From Palsa-504 sp963787645 (GTDB taxonomy: Bacteria; Actinomycetota; Actinomycetes; Streptosporangiales; Streptosporangiaceae): 64,000 nucleotides of DNA. The position numbers and the translations under genes are program-made. Where the stretch lies: positions 62,001 to 126,000 of the forward strand of contig CAWBDS010000011.1 in NCBI GenBank assembly GCA_963787645.1, read 5' to 3'. Below the pieces are notes generated by a model. It saw only the letters and a list, made by a program, of their open reading frames with translations, did not search any database and was not told where the DNA came from. Within the stretch, counting starts at the first letter, position 1. Every line of letters begins with the position of its first letter. Shown piece by piece: positions 27,584 through 38,182 of the stretch.

Positions 27584-28882
27584 GGCAGGTCCACGGTGAG
27601 CAGGGTCGGCCCGCCGGGCGGGCTGGCGATCTCGAAGGTCCCGTCGACCGACTCGGCCCGCCTGGCCAGCCCGGCCAGGCCGGTGCCGCGGGCCGGGATC
27701 GGCGCCGCCCACACCGTCGTCGCTGACGATGATGTGCAGCCGGTCGCTGGTACGCTGCACGAACACCTCCGCTTGGCTGGCCTGGGCATGCTTGGCGACG
27801 TTGGCCAGGCCCTCGGAGACCACGAAGTAGGCGACCGCCTCGATCGTGGGCGGCGGGCGGCGGGGCAGGTCCACGGTCAGCCGGACCGGGATCGGCATCC
27901 GGGCCGCCACGCCGGACAGCGCCGCGTCCAGGCCGCGGTCCTCGAGCACGGCCGGGTGCAGGCCGCGGATCAGGTTCCGGAGCTCGGTGAGGGCGGCCTT
28001 GGCCTCCTCGTGGGCCTCCGCGATGGCCTGCTGCGCCTCCTCGGCCGTGCCTGGCCTGGGCGCGGGCCATGCCCAGGTTCATGGCCAGGGAGACCAGCCG
28101 CTGCTGGGTGCCGTCGTGCAGGTCCCGCTCCAGGCGCCGCCGCTCGGCGTCGGCCGCGTCGACCACGCCGGCCCGGGTCTGGGTCAGGTGCTCCACCCGG
28201 TGCTCCAGTTCCTCGGCGCGGCTCGGGCCCAGCAGCGCCCGGGCCGCCCTGACGTCGAGCGCCGCGACCGCGGCGGTAAGCCACGGCGCGGCCAGCAGCA
28301 GCACGATCCCGCCGAGCGGTCAGGTACACGTCCACCGGGATGGCAGCACCCGGTGGAGGTGGACACCGGGCGGTCGATGGCCGCGCCGGAGCAGGCTGTC
28401 CGGGGGCAGCGCCGCCACGCGTAGGCGTACACCAGCGTGTAACAGCAGGCCCGCGAGCCAGATCCGAAGGCGGCGGCCGCGGCCGCGGCCAGCGCCGGCC
28501 CGACCACGAGGTGGTAGCCGAGCTGGCGCCAGGTGGCCGCGGACCTGGCCGCCGCGACGATCGCCCTGGCGGCTCAGCCGGTGCTCGGTATCGCGGCTGC
28601 GGCGGGATCTCCACTCCGGCGGTGACCCGCAGCCGGTGCCGATGGATCCCGGTGAGCAGCGGGCACGGCCAGGAACACGACCACCAGGACGACCAGCGCC
28701 AGCAGCCCACCGTCGGCCTGACTCGTGGCAGCCCGGCGACCACGAGGAGCAGCGCGGCGAGCCTGCGCCGGGATCGCCCCGGCCAGGTACAGGGCCTGGC
28801 GCCAGGCCGCGCGGCGACCACGGGACCCGGCGAGGGCGCTGCACTGGCCCGTCGCGACGGCTGGACGAGGGGGGCCGGACAT
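27571..28882 (-). CDS. Sensor histidine kinase (NarL/DesK type) with membrane sensor domain, heavily frameshifted
   Basis: From ATG 28882 the pieces give MSGPPRPAVATG, then membrane helices LAALLLVVAGLPRVRPTVG and LLALVVLVVVFLAV, a cytoplasmic segment LTGIHRHRLRVTAGVEIP, more helices, and the dimerisation/phosphoacceptor block ERRRLERDLHDGTQQRLVSL (the His of DLHDG is the phosphorylated residue). The ATPase part runs LRGLHPAVLEDRGLDAALSG, VAYFVVSEGLANVAKHAQAS, then GTGLAGLARRAESVDGTFEI, ending VDLPCAR at 27571. Each block lies in a different frame from the next, in six or more shifts. The layout fits the PF13796 sensor-kinase group. It is divergent from the ABC/regulator genes it probably controls. 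Confidence 0.7.
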
Positions 28883-29054
28883 GAGGCCACGGTACGTGCC
28901 GCGGTCGGGCCTGCCCATGCAGCGAGGTTCACCATCGGGGTGGTGCTAGCTGCACCCCGGATTCGGGGGCCACTGGGCGCAGTGTGCGGGGCCATCCGCT
29001 GCGGCCGGGCATGCTGTTGGCGCATCCGCTTGGCCGAGCCCAGAGAGGATCCTG

Positions 29055-29777
29055 ATGACACAGCAAGAGCCCGCGTGCCCGGCGACGTGATCCGGCTGGA
29101 GGGCGTGACCAAGACCTACCAGGCGGGCGCCCCGCCCGCGCTGGCCGGCGTCAGCATGGGCGTGGCGGCCGGGGAGGTGGTGGCGGTCATGGGCCCGTCG
29201 GGCAGCGGTAAGTCCACGCTGCTCAACCTCATCGCCGGGCTGGACCGGCCCACCGCCGGCACGGTCACCGTGGCCGGGCGGCGGATCGACACCCTGGGCG
29301 AGGCCGCGCTGGCCAGGTTCCGCGCCCGGCACGTCGGGATCATCTTCCAGTTCTTCAACCTGCTCGATGACCTGACCGTGGAGGACAACGTGCTGCTGCC
29401 CGCTCAGCTCGGCCGGGGCGTCCCGGCGGCAGGCCCGGGCGCGGGCCGGCGAGCTGCTGGAGCGGATGGGCATCGAGCAGCACCGCGACGCCTACCCGGC
29501 CCGGCTGTCCGGCGGCCAGCGGCAGCGGGTGGCGATCGCCCGCGCGCTGGTGAACTCCCCGGAGCTGCTGCTGGCCGACGAGCCGACCGGGGCGCTGGAC
29601 ACCGCCACCGGGCAGGAGATCGGCCGGCTGCTGCGCGAGCTCAACGCCGGCGGGCAGACGCTGGTGCTGGTCACCCACGACCCGGCGCTGGCCGACCGGT
29701 ACGCGGCCCGCACGGTGCGCCTCGTCGACGGCCGGGTGGCGCGGGCGCTGCCGCGCGCGGGGGTGCCGGCCGAGTGA
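29055..29777 (+). CDS. ABC transporter ATP-binding protein (MacB/LolD-like), two frameshifts
   Basis: Walker A GPSGSGKST, Q-loop IIFQFFNLLDDL, signature LSGGQRQRVAIARALVNSPE, Walker B LLLADEPTGALD, and H-loop VTHDP are all present. The start is ATG 29055, with GAGAGG upstream; one base is missing before the next conserved block (VPGDVIRLEGVTKTYQAG), and a second shift lies near 29430 between LLPAQLGRG and ELLERMGIEQ. It pairs with the FtsX-type permease whose start overlaps its stop (GTGA at 29774-29777), so it belongs to the FtsE/MacB group that powers mechanotransmission or export of peptides, lipoproteins or antibiotics. Confidence 0.8.
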
Positions 29778-32132
29778 ACATGGCTGGCTGGTGCGATCAG
29801 GACCGCCACCGGGGGCTGCTGCGGCACAAGGTGCAGGCGGTCGTGATCGGCATGGTGCTGCTGATCTCCACCGCCTCGGCCACGCTCGGCTTCGCGCTGC
29901 TCGCGGCCAGCAACGCGCCGTTCCAGCACGCGTTCGCCGCCCAGCACGGCGCGCACGTGACCGTGACCGTGAACCCGGCGCGCGCCAGCTCGGCGCAGCT
30001 GGCCGCCACCCGGTCGCCTGCCCGGGGTCACCGCGGCGGCCGGGCCGTTCGCCGAGGCCACGGTGCAGACCCAGCTCGGCGGCCAGCCGTTCGGGCAGCT
30101 GATGCTGGCCGGGCGGCCGTCCCCGGGCGGCCCGGTCGACGACCTGGTGCTGAACGCCGGGCACTGGGCGGACGGCCCCGGCCAGGTGGTGCTGGACGGC
30201 ATCCCGGCCCAGGCGGCCAGGGCGGCGGCCCGCAGGTCGGCAGCACGGTCACCGTCACCGGGGTGCCGGGCGGCCCGGTTCTGACCGTGGTCGGCTTCGC
30301 CAACTCGATCACCAACACCGCCGACGGCTGGGTCGCCCCGGCCGAGATCGCCCGCCTGCGGGGGCCGGGCGATCCGGCCAGCGCGCAGATGCTGTACCGG
30401 TTCGCCAGCGCCGGCAGCTACGCCCAGGTCCGCGCCGACGTCGCCGAGGTCACCCGGGCCCTGCCGCCGGGCGCGGTGACCGGCGCCGGCTCCTGGCTCA
30501 GCGCGGAGAAGCCGCCACCGGCAACGGGGCGATCATGGAGCCGTTCGTGGTCGCGTTCGCGCTGATCGGCCTGGCCATGGCGGTGCTGATCGTCGGCAAC
30601 GTGGTCAGCGGCGCGGTCGTCGCCGATTACCACCGGATCGGCGTGCTGAAGAGCATCGGCCTGACCCCGGCACAGGTCGTGGTGGCTTACCTGAGCCGCG
30701 TCGGCTGGCCCGCGCTGGCCGGGTGCGTGGCCGGGGTGGTGGCGGGCAACCTGCTGGCGATCCCGGTGCTGAACCAGTCGGCCGACGCTTACGGCGTCGG
30801 CAGCCAGCAGGTGCCGTGGTGGGCCTCGGTCGCTCGCCCCGTTCGGAATGCTGGCGCTGACGGCGCTGGCCGCGCTCGGGCCCGCGCTGCGCGCCGGGCG
30901 GCTGTCCGCGGCGCAGGCGATCGCGGCCGGCCGCGCCCCCGGCGCCGGCCGCGGGTACGCGGCGCACCGGCTGGCCGCCCGGCTGCGGCTGCCGCGCCCG
31001 GTCGGCCTCGGCCTGGCCGCGCCGTTCGCCCGGCCCGCGCGGCACCGTGGTGACGCTGGCCGCGGTGGCGTTCGGGGCCACCGCGGTGATCTTCGCGTTC
31101 GGGCTGAGCTCCTCGCTGGGCCGCGCGGAGGCCAGCGAGCAGCACTTCCGCGACCGCCCCGGTGCAGGTCCAGCAGCTCGGCCCGGGCGGCGGCCCGGGG
31201 CAGGCGCCGACCGCGGCGCAGGACGCGGCGGTGACCGCCGCGCTGCGCGCCCAGCCCGGCACCGCGCACGATGTGGCGGTGTACGAGAGCGCGGTCAAGG
31301 TACCCGGCATCGCCGGGAACGTCAACGCCTCGGCGTTCGGCGGGGATCGTCCTGGCTCGGCTACGGCATCATCGCCGGGCGCTGGTACCACGCGCCCGGC
31401 GAGGTGGACGTGAACACCTCGTTCCTGAACGCCAGCGGCCTGACGGTCGGCGACACCGCGACCGTGAACACCGGCGCACGGCCAGGTCACCGTGCACATC
31501 GCGGGTGAGGTGTTCCAGCCGTCGCAGCGAGCCCAGGATGTACGGCAGTGCGCAGACCCTGCCCGGCCTGGCCACCGGCCGGAACCTGCAGGGTGCGACG
31601 TCGGGCTGCGACCGGGCACCGGGGCGTCCGGATACATCCAGGCGGTGAACCATGCCCTGGGCCGCCAGGATCCCTGGCAGGCCACCACGCCGGACAGCGG
31701 CAAGTTCTACACCGATCGCCAGCGGCCTGGTCGACCTGCTGGCGCTGATGGTCGCGGTCGCCGCCGGGCTCGGGCGTGCTCAACACCGTGCTGATGAGCA
31801 CCAGGGACCGGGTACACGACCTGGGGATTTTCAAGGCGCTGGGCATGCGGCCCGGCCAGATGCTCACCATGGTGACGTGCTGGATCGCGGGTCCCGCCGT
31901 GGTGGCCGCGGCGATCGCGGCGCCCGCCGCGGTCGCGCTGAACACGGCCACCCTGCACGCCATGGCCGGCACCGCGCACACCGGCGTGCCCGCCAGCTTC
32001 ACCGACGTGTTCCCGCCGTCCCGGCTCGCGCTGCTGTCCCTGGCCGCGTGGCTCATCGCGGTGGCCGGGGCGTTGCCGCCCGCGAGCTGGGCCGCCCGCG
32101 CCCGCCCCGCCACGGCGCTGCGCGCCGAGTGA
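29774..32132 (+). CDS. FtsX-like ABC permease, about ten frameshifts
   Basis: Pieces in order: N-terminal helix VVIGMVLLISTASATLGFAL; extracytoplasmic domain (VNPARASSAQLAA, QLGGQPFGQLMLAGRP, VTVTGVPGGPVLTVVGFANS); a first FtsX core (EPFVVAFALIGLAMAVLIVG, YHRIGVLKSIGLTPAQVVVA); a second half opening VVTLAAVAFGATAVIFAFGL; and the last core (LNTVLMSTRDRVHDLGIFKA, LGMRPGQMLTMVT), ending ARARPATALRAE at 32132. This duplicated FtsX arrangement is about 790 aa in the family. The FtsX cores and flanking residues are well kept despite the shifts. It pairs with the preceding ATPase. Confidence 0.75.
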
Positions 32133-32153
32133 GGGTGCCGTAGCGTGGACCCC

Positions 32154-32862
32154 GTGACGGGAACAGGGGCGGCGGCCGCCTCCGGGTGGTGATCGGCGAG
32201 GACTCGGTGCTGCTGCTGGCGGGCCTGACCAAGCTCCTGGAGAGCGCCGGGTTCGAGGTCGCGGCCACGGCCGGTGACGCCACGGAGCTGCTGGCCGCGG
32301 TGGAGCGGGAACGGCCCGACGTGGTGATCGCCGACGTCCGGATGCCCCCGACCCACACCGACGAAGGCATCAGGGCCGCGCTGGTCATCCGCGGCCGCGT
32401 GGCCGGACATCGCGATCCTGGTGCTGTCGCAGTACGTGGAGGAGCGGTACGCCGCCGACCTGCTGTCGGCGAACACCAGCCGCGTCGGCTACCTGCTCAA
32501 GGACCGGGTGGCCGACGTGACCGAGTTCCTCGACGCCCTCCGCCGGGTGGCGGCCGGCGGCACCGCCCTGGACCCCGAGGTGGTGGCCCAGCTCCTGGTC
32601 CGCCGGGGCGGCGACCCCAGGAACCCGCTGGACGAGCTGACCCAGCGGGAACGCGACGTGCTGGCGCTCATGGCCGAAGGCCGCTCCAACACCGAGATCG
32701 CCGCGGCCCTGGTCATCACCGACAGCGCCGTGAGCAAGCACATCAACTCGATCTTCGCCAAGCTAGCCCTGTATCCCCGGCGACACCGGCCACCGCCGGG
32801 TCCTGGCGGTCCTGCGCTACCTCGGCGCAGGGCCGCCCGGACCCGTCACCTCGCCAGGCTAG
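32154..32862 (+). CDS. NarL/LuxR-type response regulator, frameshifted
   Basis: Receiver domain: VVIGEDSVLLLAGLTKLLES, phosphoacceptor Asp in VVIADVRMPPTHTDEGIRAA, then in the next frame IAILVLSQYVEERYAADLL and VGYLLKDRVADVTEFLDAL. The C-terminal GerE helix-turn-helix is LTQRERDVLALMAEGRSNTE followed by IAAALVITDSAVSKHINSIF, and the last residues (GDTGHRRVLAVLRYL) are in a third frame ending at TAG 32860-32862. The probable start is GTG 32154, one missing base out of phase with the conserved part; GTG 32186 is the in-frame alternative. It is the natural partner of the divergent histidine kinase. Confidence 0.75.
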
Positions 32863-34651
32863 AACCTGAACATCGTCATCAGGTCGCCGATCGCCGGCCG
32901 GTTCCGGGGGACGTAGACCTCCGGCGCCGGGTTCGGCAGGTTGTCCTCGCTGTAGCCGGTCAGCGGGGCCAGCCGCCAGTTGGCCTCGATGAACTTCAGG
33001 ATCGAGACGTGGTCGTCGTAGGTGTGATCGACCACGCCGCGCCGGGTCCACGGCGAGACCACGATCAGCGGCACCCGGGGCCCGTCGCCGAAGAAGCTGA
33101 CCGGCTGGATGTAACCGGAGTCGTAGTAGCCCCCGGTCTCGTCCCATGTGACGAGGATCGCGGTGGACTTCCACTCGGCCGGGTTGGATTGCACGGCCGC
33201 GATGGCGGTCTGCAGGAACGCCTCGAACGAGGCGAGCGTGGAGTAACCGGCATGGCTGTCGTCGTCGCCCGGCTTGAGGAACGACACCGCGGGCAGGGTG
33301 CCGTGCCGGGCCGCGGCGAGGAAGTCGCCCAGGCCGTGCTGGACGTTCTTGCGGAGCGACGGGTTGGTCATGATCGACGCCGAGTACTGCATCGGGTCGC
33401 AGATCCCGCAGTACTGGGCCTGCACGGTCCCGTTGACGTAGCCCTCGCCGTAGTAGCCCCAGCTGATGCGGTGGGCCGACAGCTCGTCGCCGATCGTGAC
33501 GTAGTCGGTCTTCTGCGGCGGCACCGTGTACGGCGCGGTGTTCACCGAGCCGTCGAGGTTGTAGCCGGCGTTGTAGTTGTTCAGCAGGTAGTACCGTCCG
33601 GGCTGACAGTTGCGGAAGGGCTTGTACGGCAGCCTGGCCAGGAAGGCGTCGATGGCGCCGACGCCGGGTGCCGCCGGGTTGGCGCACTCGGAGTAGCTGC
33701 CGCCGGCGTCAGCCACCGTGCTGCTGCCGTAGCCGTCCTGGGTGTAGTTGTTGTTGGTCCCCGGCTTGGGATTCGGGTTCTCGATCTCCCCGGGCGGCGG
33801 GGCCGTGGCGTGGCCGTTGGCGTCCTGGTAGGAGGCGGCGAAGCCGGTGCCGAGCGCGATGTGGTTGGCGCCGGTGCCGCCCTGCACCGCCTGATGGTAG
33901 TTGTCGCTGATCGCGTAGTGTTGCGCGAGGTACCTCAGGTAGGGGGCGTCGCCCTGCGCCATGTTGTAGAAGCCCATGCCCACCGCGCCCTGGTAGATGG
34001 GGGCGGGCGGAATGGCCCCGTTGTCATCCCCGGCGGTGTTGGCCACCCAGGTGTTGAGCTGGCCGTGGTAGGCCGCGGTCTGCTGCCACATCTGGTAGAA
34101 GCGGTGGATCGGGTCGCCGATGTACGCGCCGGTCAGCTCGCACCCGCCGGTGTATTCCGCGTGGGTGTCGTAGTAGGGGACGTACTTCGTGATCTGGAAC
34201 GGCCGGTTCGGGAGCGTCGGGAACCGGGTGTCCGGGCTGTTGGCCGGCAGGCCGTCACAGCCGGTGGGCACGTAGGTGGTGTTGGGCTGCGGCAGCGTGC
34301 CGTACGCTCCAGTGACCCGCGGCGTGACCGTGTACGTGCCCGGTGTCGGAGGCGGTGAGCTGCGCAGCCTTGCGCCAGTGCGGGCCCCCGCGCGCCGCTC
34401 CTGGTCACGATGCCCTCGGACAGCAGATTCTCGACACGCTGGTGCCGCGCAGGCTGGTAGGTGGCGAAGACGTTGTCGAAGCTGTGGTTTTCGCCGATGA
34501 TCACGATGACGTGCTTGATGGGCGTGGTGGTCGATGCGCCCGGTGACACGCTGGCGGCGGCCTCCGGAGCAGTGGCGGCGACGGACGCTGACCCGAGGAC
34601 CAGGGCGGTGACGCTGGCCAGGCCGGCCGACAGGGCGAGCCTCGATCTCAT
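32859..34651 (-). CDS. Secreted phospholipase C / acid phosphatase-like phosphoesterase, one frameshift
   Basis: A Sec-type signal peptide (MRSRLALSAGLASVTALVLG) is followed by KHVIVIIGENHSFDNVFATY, the metal-site motif that opens the phosphoesterase (PF04185) family of phospholipase C and AcpA. Near 34370-34420 the frame shifts (one missing base) through GPHWRKAAQLTASDTGTYTV to the intact main part from 34271. Later motifs are GTGANHIALGTG, VSFLKPGDDDSHAGYSTL, VTWDETGGYYD and PLIVVSPWTRRG with TYDDHVSILKFIE, which supply the remaining active-site residues. About 597 aa in total. It hydrolyses phosphate esters outside the cell, perhaps in phosphate scavenging; the substrate is not evident. 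Confidence 0.85.
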
Positions 34652-34828
34652 GCGAATCCCCTCAGATTGTCTCGAGCCCGAACAACCTCGGACAACTCAC
34701 ACAATGAGCGTCCTGGAACCCTTCAGTCAATGCCCAGCTTGGCGGCGTGCCGGGCCCCGGGCACGAAATATCATGGCGGCTGAACCTAACGGAGGTCCCA
34801 TGCCGAGGCAGGACCCGGGGGAGGCGCC

Positions 34829-35623
34829 ATGACTGCCGCGCTTCCCCTCATACTGACCGTCTTCGTCGCCTGCGCCGTGGAGGCGATCGAGGCGCTGACG
34901 ATCGTGCTCGCGGCCGGACTGGCCCGCGAGTGGCGGTCCACGTTCCAGGGCATGGCGGCGGCCCTGGTCGCGCTGGCCGCCATCGTGGCCGTGCTCGGGC
35001 CGACGATCTCCCTGCTGCCGCTGAGCGCGCTGCGGCTCGTCGTCGGCGCGCTGCTGGCCATCTTCGGTCTGCAGTGGCTGCGCAAGGCGATCCTGCGCGC
35101 CGCCGGCTACAAGGCGCTGCACGATGAGGCCAGCGCCTACCTGCGCGAGGTGGCCGCGGCCAAGCAGGCGCCGGTGTCGGGCTGGCGCGGGATCCGCGAT
35201 TGGTACGCGTTCACGCTCTCGTTCAAGGGCGTGCTGCTCGAAGGCCTCGAGGTCGTGTTCATCGTGATCACGTTCGGGGCCAACCAGCGCAACCTCGGCG
35301 CGGCGGTGATCGGCGCCGCGGCGGCCGTGCTGGTCGTGGTGGTGACCGGGATAGCGGTGCGAGCCCCGCTGGCGCGGGTGCCGGAAAACGCGATGAAGTT
35401 CGCCGTGGGCATCATGCTGACGGCGTTCGGCACGTTCTGGGGTGCCGAGGGGGCCGGGGTCTCCTGGCCCGGCCACGACGCCGCGCTGCTGGCGCTGGTA
35501 CCGGTCATTGCGCTGGTGTCGCTCGGTTACACGGCCCTGCTGCTGCGCCAGCACCACCGGCCCGGATCCGCAGGCCGGCCGGGCCGGCGGCGCCAGCACC
35601 ACCATCGCAGTCGCAGGAGGTGA
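34829..35623 (+). CDS. Polytopic membrane protein (COG4280-like)
   Basis: 264 aa with six or seven helices and an internal repeat: the helix start VEAIEALTIVLAAGLAREW recurs as LLEGLEVVFIVITFGANQRN, giving two acidic E-x-L-E/T motifs inside membranes. This resembles COG4280 and related cation/exporter families (UPF0016-like duplication), but I cannot name a substrate. The Arg/His-rich C-terminus (GRRRQHHHRSRRR) is short and may be cytoplasmic. The start ATG 34829 follows GGGGGAGGCGCC. The next gene starts 7 bp after the stop. Confidence 0.7.
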   Translation: MTAALPLILTVFVACAVEAIEALTIVLAAGLAREWRSTFQGMAAALVALAAIVAVLGPTISLLPLSALRLVVGALLAIFGLQWLRKAILRAAGYKALHDEASAYLREVAAAKQAPVSGWRGIRDWYAFTLSFKGVLLEGLEVVFIVITFGANQRNLGAAVIGAAAAVLVVVVTGIAVRAPLARVPENAMKFAVGIMLTAFGTFWGAEGAGVSWPGHDAALLALVPVIALVSLGYTALLLRQHHRPGSAGRPGRRRQHHHRSRRR

Positions 35624-35630
35624 CGAGCTC

Positions 35631-35840
35631 GTGAAGCGGCTCAAGTCGATCGGCGCGTTCTGGTACGACTTCGTCATCGGTGACGACTGGCGGGTGGCGG
35701 CCGTGGTGGCGGCCGCCCTCGGGCTGACCGCGCTGCTGGTCCACGTGGCCCGCGTCAACGCCTGGTGGCTGCTGCCCGTGTGCGTGTTCGCCGCCCTAGG
35801 CTGGTCGCTGCGCCGCGCCACCGGAGGCCCTCGGCCGTAG
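35631..35840 (+). CDS. 69-aa two-helix membrane protein
   Basis: It begins at GTG 35631 (MKRLKSIGAFWYDFVIGDDW), with AGGAGGTGA positioned upstream over the previous stop. Two membrane segments follow: VAAVVAAALGLTALLVHVA and AWWLLPVCVFAALGWSL. The last residues are RRATGGPRP. It is tightly coupled to the COG4280-like gene, so it is probably an accessory subunit. Family not recognised beyond resemblance to short actinobacterial hypothetical proteins with a YDFVIGDDW-type opening. Confidence 0.65.
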   Translation: MKRLKSIGAFWYDFVIGDDWRVAAVVAAALGLTALLVHVARVNAWWLLPVCVFAALGWSLRRATGGPRP

Positions 35841-36007
35841 CGCCAGCACCGTGACAGCCAAGATGAACTCGTGGAGGTCAGATGGTGACGGCGGCGCGTG
35901 CCGTCGTCTGACGGGATATGCGGTGTGCGCGACGGGGCGGGTACACGCTCGCCGGGTGTCTGCGGCCGGATCCTGGTGACCCCACCAGAGTCTCCCGCGG
36001 GCCCGCC

Positions 36008-38182
36008 TCACGCCGGGTACTGGGTGGGGCCGTTGATGTAGCTGCGTCCGGAGGGGGTGGTCCACCGGAACCAGCCGCGGGCCCCGGCCTGTTCCAGGTG
36101 CCAGCCGGGGGACTGCTTGGCCTGGTGGTCGTGGCGGCAGACCGGCCCGGCGTCGCACAGGCACGTCTTGCCGCCTTGATGGTGGGGCCGGGAGTGCTCG
36201 TAGTCGCAGCCGTTGTCGGGTCGGCGGCAGGGGGGGAAAGTGCAGTTGGCGTTGAGGATGCCGGTCAGGTGGCGGAGCAGCACGCCGGGGTCGTGTCCGT
36301 TGGCCTGGTGCCGGTGGTCGCAGGGTCCGGCCAGCGGGTGCAAGGCGAAGACCAGTTCCTGGCCGCTGTCCCGGCCCTGGCCGGTGAACAGGGCGGTGCT
36401 GAGCCGGATGGCGCCGGGGCCGCCGGGTGGTCCCGGGTTATCGGCGGGGGCGTGACGGGCCGGGCCGTCGCGGGCCGGGCTGCCTGGCGGCGCGTCCTTG
36501 AGGCGGCGGCCGGGGCCGGGGAGAGTGCGGGGTCTTCGGGAGGTGCGGGGCGGGGGGCGTCCGCAGCCGTGGGCAACTGGTCGGCCGTCAGCATCGGTGA
36601 TGGTCAGGCACCAGGTGGTGGCGGGGTGGCGGGCGGCGGCGGCGGCCAGGTCGCGGACCAGGGCCGGGTCGATGGGGCCGAGGCGGGGCAGGGTGCCGGG
36701 CCGGTCGGCCAGGCCGAGCAGGGTGGCCAGCGGCAGGGTGAGGTTGGCCTTGGCCGCGAGCGCGCCGGGCGGCACGGCGGCACCGCCGCCGGGGCCGGGA
36801 CCAGCCGGACCCCGCCTGCCATTCCCGCCGTTCCCGCCGCCGGAGCCGGCGTCCGGGTCCTCGCCGGGGCCCGCGTCTAGGCTCTCGCCGGGGCCGATGT
36901 CCAGGCTCTTGCCGGGGCCGACGTCCAGGCTCTCGCCGGGGCCAGCGTCCAGGTGGCCGCCGGCCGCGGCGTCTGCCTCCTGGCCGGCGCCACCACCCGG
37001 GCCGCCGCCAGGGCCGCCATCGGCCTGGGCGCCGCCGAACGGGTCAAGGACGCCGAGCTTCTCCAGGTAGGCCAGCACGCGAAGCTCATCCATGCCGCCA
37101 GCCAGCCCGGCCCGGCGCAGCTCCCGCGCCCGGGCGGTCAGCACCTGGCTGGCCGCCAGCACCGCTGATGGCGGCAGCTCCCGCCCCACCAGCGCCGCAT
37201 TCCCCGACAGCTCCGCCCGCACCTCCACCCGCCGATCCCGGGCCGACTCCTCACGCCGCTTGACCGCCGCCTCGGGGTTCACCAGGATCACCGCCCGGGC
37301 CACCCGGTCCCGGAACACCCCGAACGACCACTCCGCCACATCCGGGTCACCGAACACCAGCTCCTCCGCCGCCCGCGCCTCCGCCACGGTCAGCACCGCG
37401 CACCGCCAGGACACCCACTGCGCCCGCCGCAGGTCAATCACCCCGTCCCGCAGCGCCGCCGAGGTCACCGGCAGCTTGGCCGCCAGGTCATGAGCCAGGT
37501 CCAGCAGCGCACTGGCCTCCCCAGGGGACAGGTGCAGCTGGGCCCGCAGCTCACCGACCGCGGTCAGCTGCCACACCCGCGGCATCCGCCCCGGCCCCTC
37601 CAGCGGGCACCCCGCCTCCGGACGGCGCCGGATGAACTCCGCCACCGCCATCAGCCGCTCCCACGCCTGGCGCGCCTCCAGCCGCGCCCGCGCCGACAGC
37701 ACCCCCAGCAGCTCATCATCACTCACCCCGGCGAAATCCCGGTCCTCCCCGCAGGCGTCATCAGCGAGCTGGGACAAGGTGGTGCACGGCGCGGCGGCAT
37801 CCAGGCAGCGGCCCTGCCCGAACCCGGCCGCCGGGCCGCTGGCACTCCCCGGCGCCGGCGGCTCCCCCCGCTGATGGGCGTACCCATCGCCCGCCCCGGC
37901 GGCCAGCAGCCGCCGCATCACCGCCTCATGCTCCGCGCCGTCGGCCCGGGCCTGCGCGGCGAGCTGCGCGACGTCCAGGGCGGCCCAGTCCGGCGGGGGG
38001 CCATCCTCCGGGTCGGGGTCCCAGGCGTCCCAGTCCTCCCCGAACCCGTCTGGCTCGTCGTCCCCGGTGCGGGAGGCGCACATCCGGTCCCAGTCCTCAT
38101 CGGTGACCCAGTCCGGCGTCACCGCACCGGGCGGGACGGGCTCGCCGTCCTGCCCGGGGCCGGGGACCGGGTCCTGGGTCAT
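36008..38182 (-). CDS. DUF222 / HNH endonuclease domain protein
   Basis: 724 aa. An acidic Asp/Glu/Pro-rich N-terminus (1-110) precedes a DUF222 domain (about 150-390: LSPGEASALLDLAHDLAAKL, DVAEWSFGVFRDRVARAVIL). A Gly/Pro-rich, degenerate repeat region follows (about 405-450), then another DUF222-like block (AKANLTLPLATLLGLADRPG), and at the C-terminus an HNH nuclease fold with CTFPPCRRP, CDYEHSRPHHQGGKT and CLCDAG...CRHDHQAK. This is the abundant 13E12-repeat-type family of actinobacteria; nuclease activity is likely, biological role not established, and mobile behaviour has been suggested. It is long for the family (usually 400-550 aa) because of the low-complexity insert. Confidence 0.85.
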   Translation of the reverse strand: MTQDPVPGPGQDGEPVPPGAVTPDWVTDEDWDRMCASRTGDDEPDGFGEDWDAWDPDPEDGPPPDWAALDVAQLAAQARADGAEHEAVMRRLLAAGAGDGYAHQRGEPPAPGSASGPAAGFGQGRCLDAAAPCTTLSQLADDACGEDRDFAGVSDDELLGVLSARARLEARQAWERLMAVAEFIRRRPEAGCPLEGPGRMPRVWQLTAVGELRAQLHLSPGEASALLDLAHDLAAKLPVTSAALRDGVIDLRRAQWVSWRCAVLTVAEARAAEELVFGDPDVAEWSFGVFRDRVARAVILVNPEAAVKRREESARDRRVEVRAELSGNAALVGRELPPSAVLAASQVLTARARELRRAGLAGGMDELRVLAYLEKLGVLDPFGGAQADGGPGGGPGGGAGQEADAAAGGHLDAGPGESLDVGPGKSLDIGPGESLDAGPGEDPDAGSGGGNGGNGRRGPAGPGPGGGAAVPPGALAAKANLTLPLATLLGLADRPGTLPRLGPIDPALVRDLAAAAARHPATTWCLTITDADGRPVAHGCGRPPPRTSRRPRTLPGPGRRLKDAPPGSPARDGPARHAPADNPGPPGGPGAIRLSTALFTGQGRDSGQELVFALHPLAGPCDHRHQANGHDPGVLLRHLTGILNANCTFPPCRRPDNGCDYEHSRPHHQGGKTCLCDAGPVCRHDHQAKQSPGWHLEQAGARGWFRWTTPSGRSYINGPTQYPA
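36855..36960 (-). repeat. 24-bp coding repeat in the DUF222/HNH gene
   Basis: Four to five imperfect 24-bp units encode the octapeptide theme GPGESLDA/GPGKSLDI/GPGESLDV. In-frame units suggest copy-number change by slippage without breaking the gene. Confidence 0.6.

Noticed and set aside
32421..34358. A 645-residue plus-strand frame opposite the phosphoesterase gene
   Set aside because: It is the antisense shadow of the phosphoesterase, continuing from the real regulator frame after a shift; composition is Val/Gly/Arg-rich without any domain.
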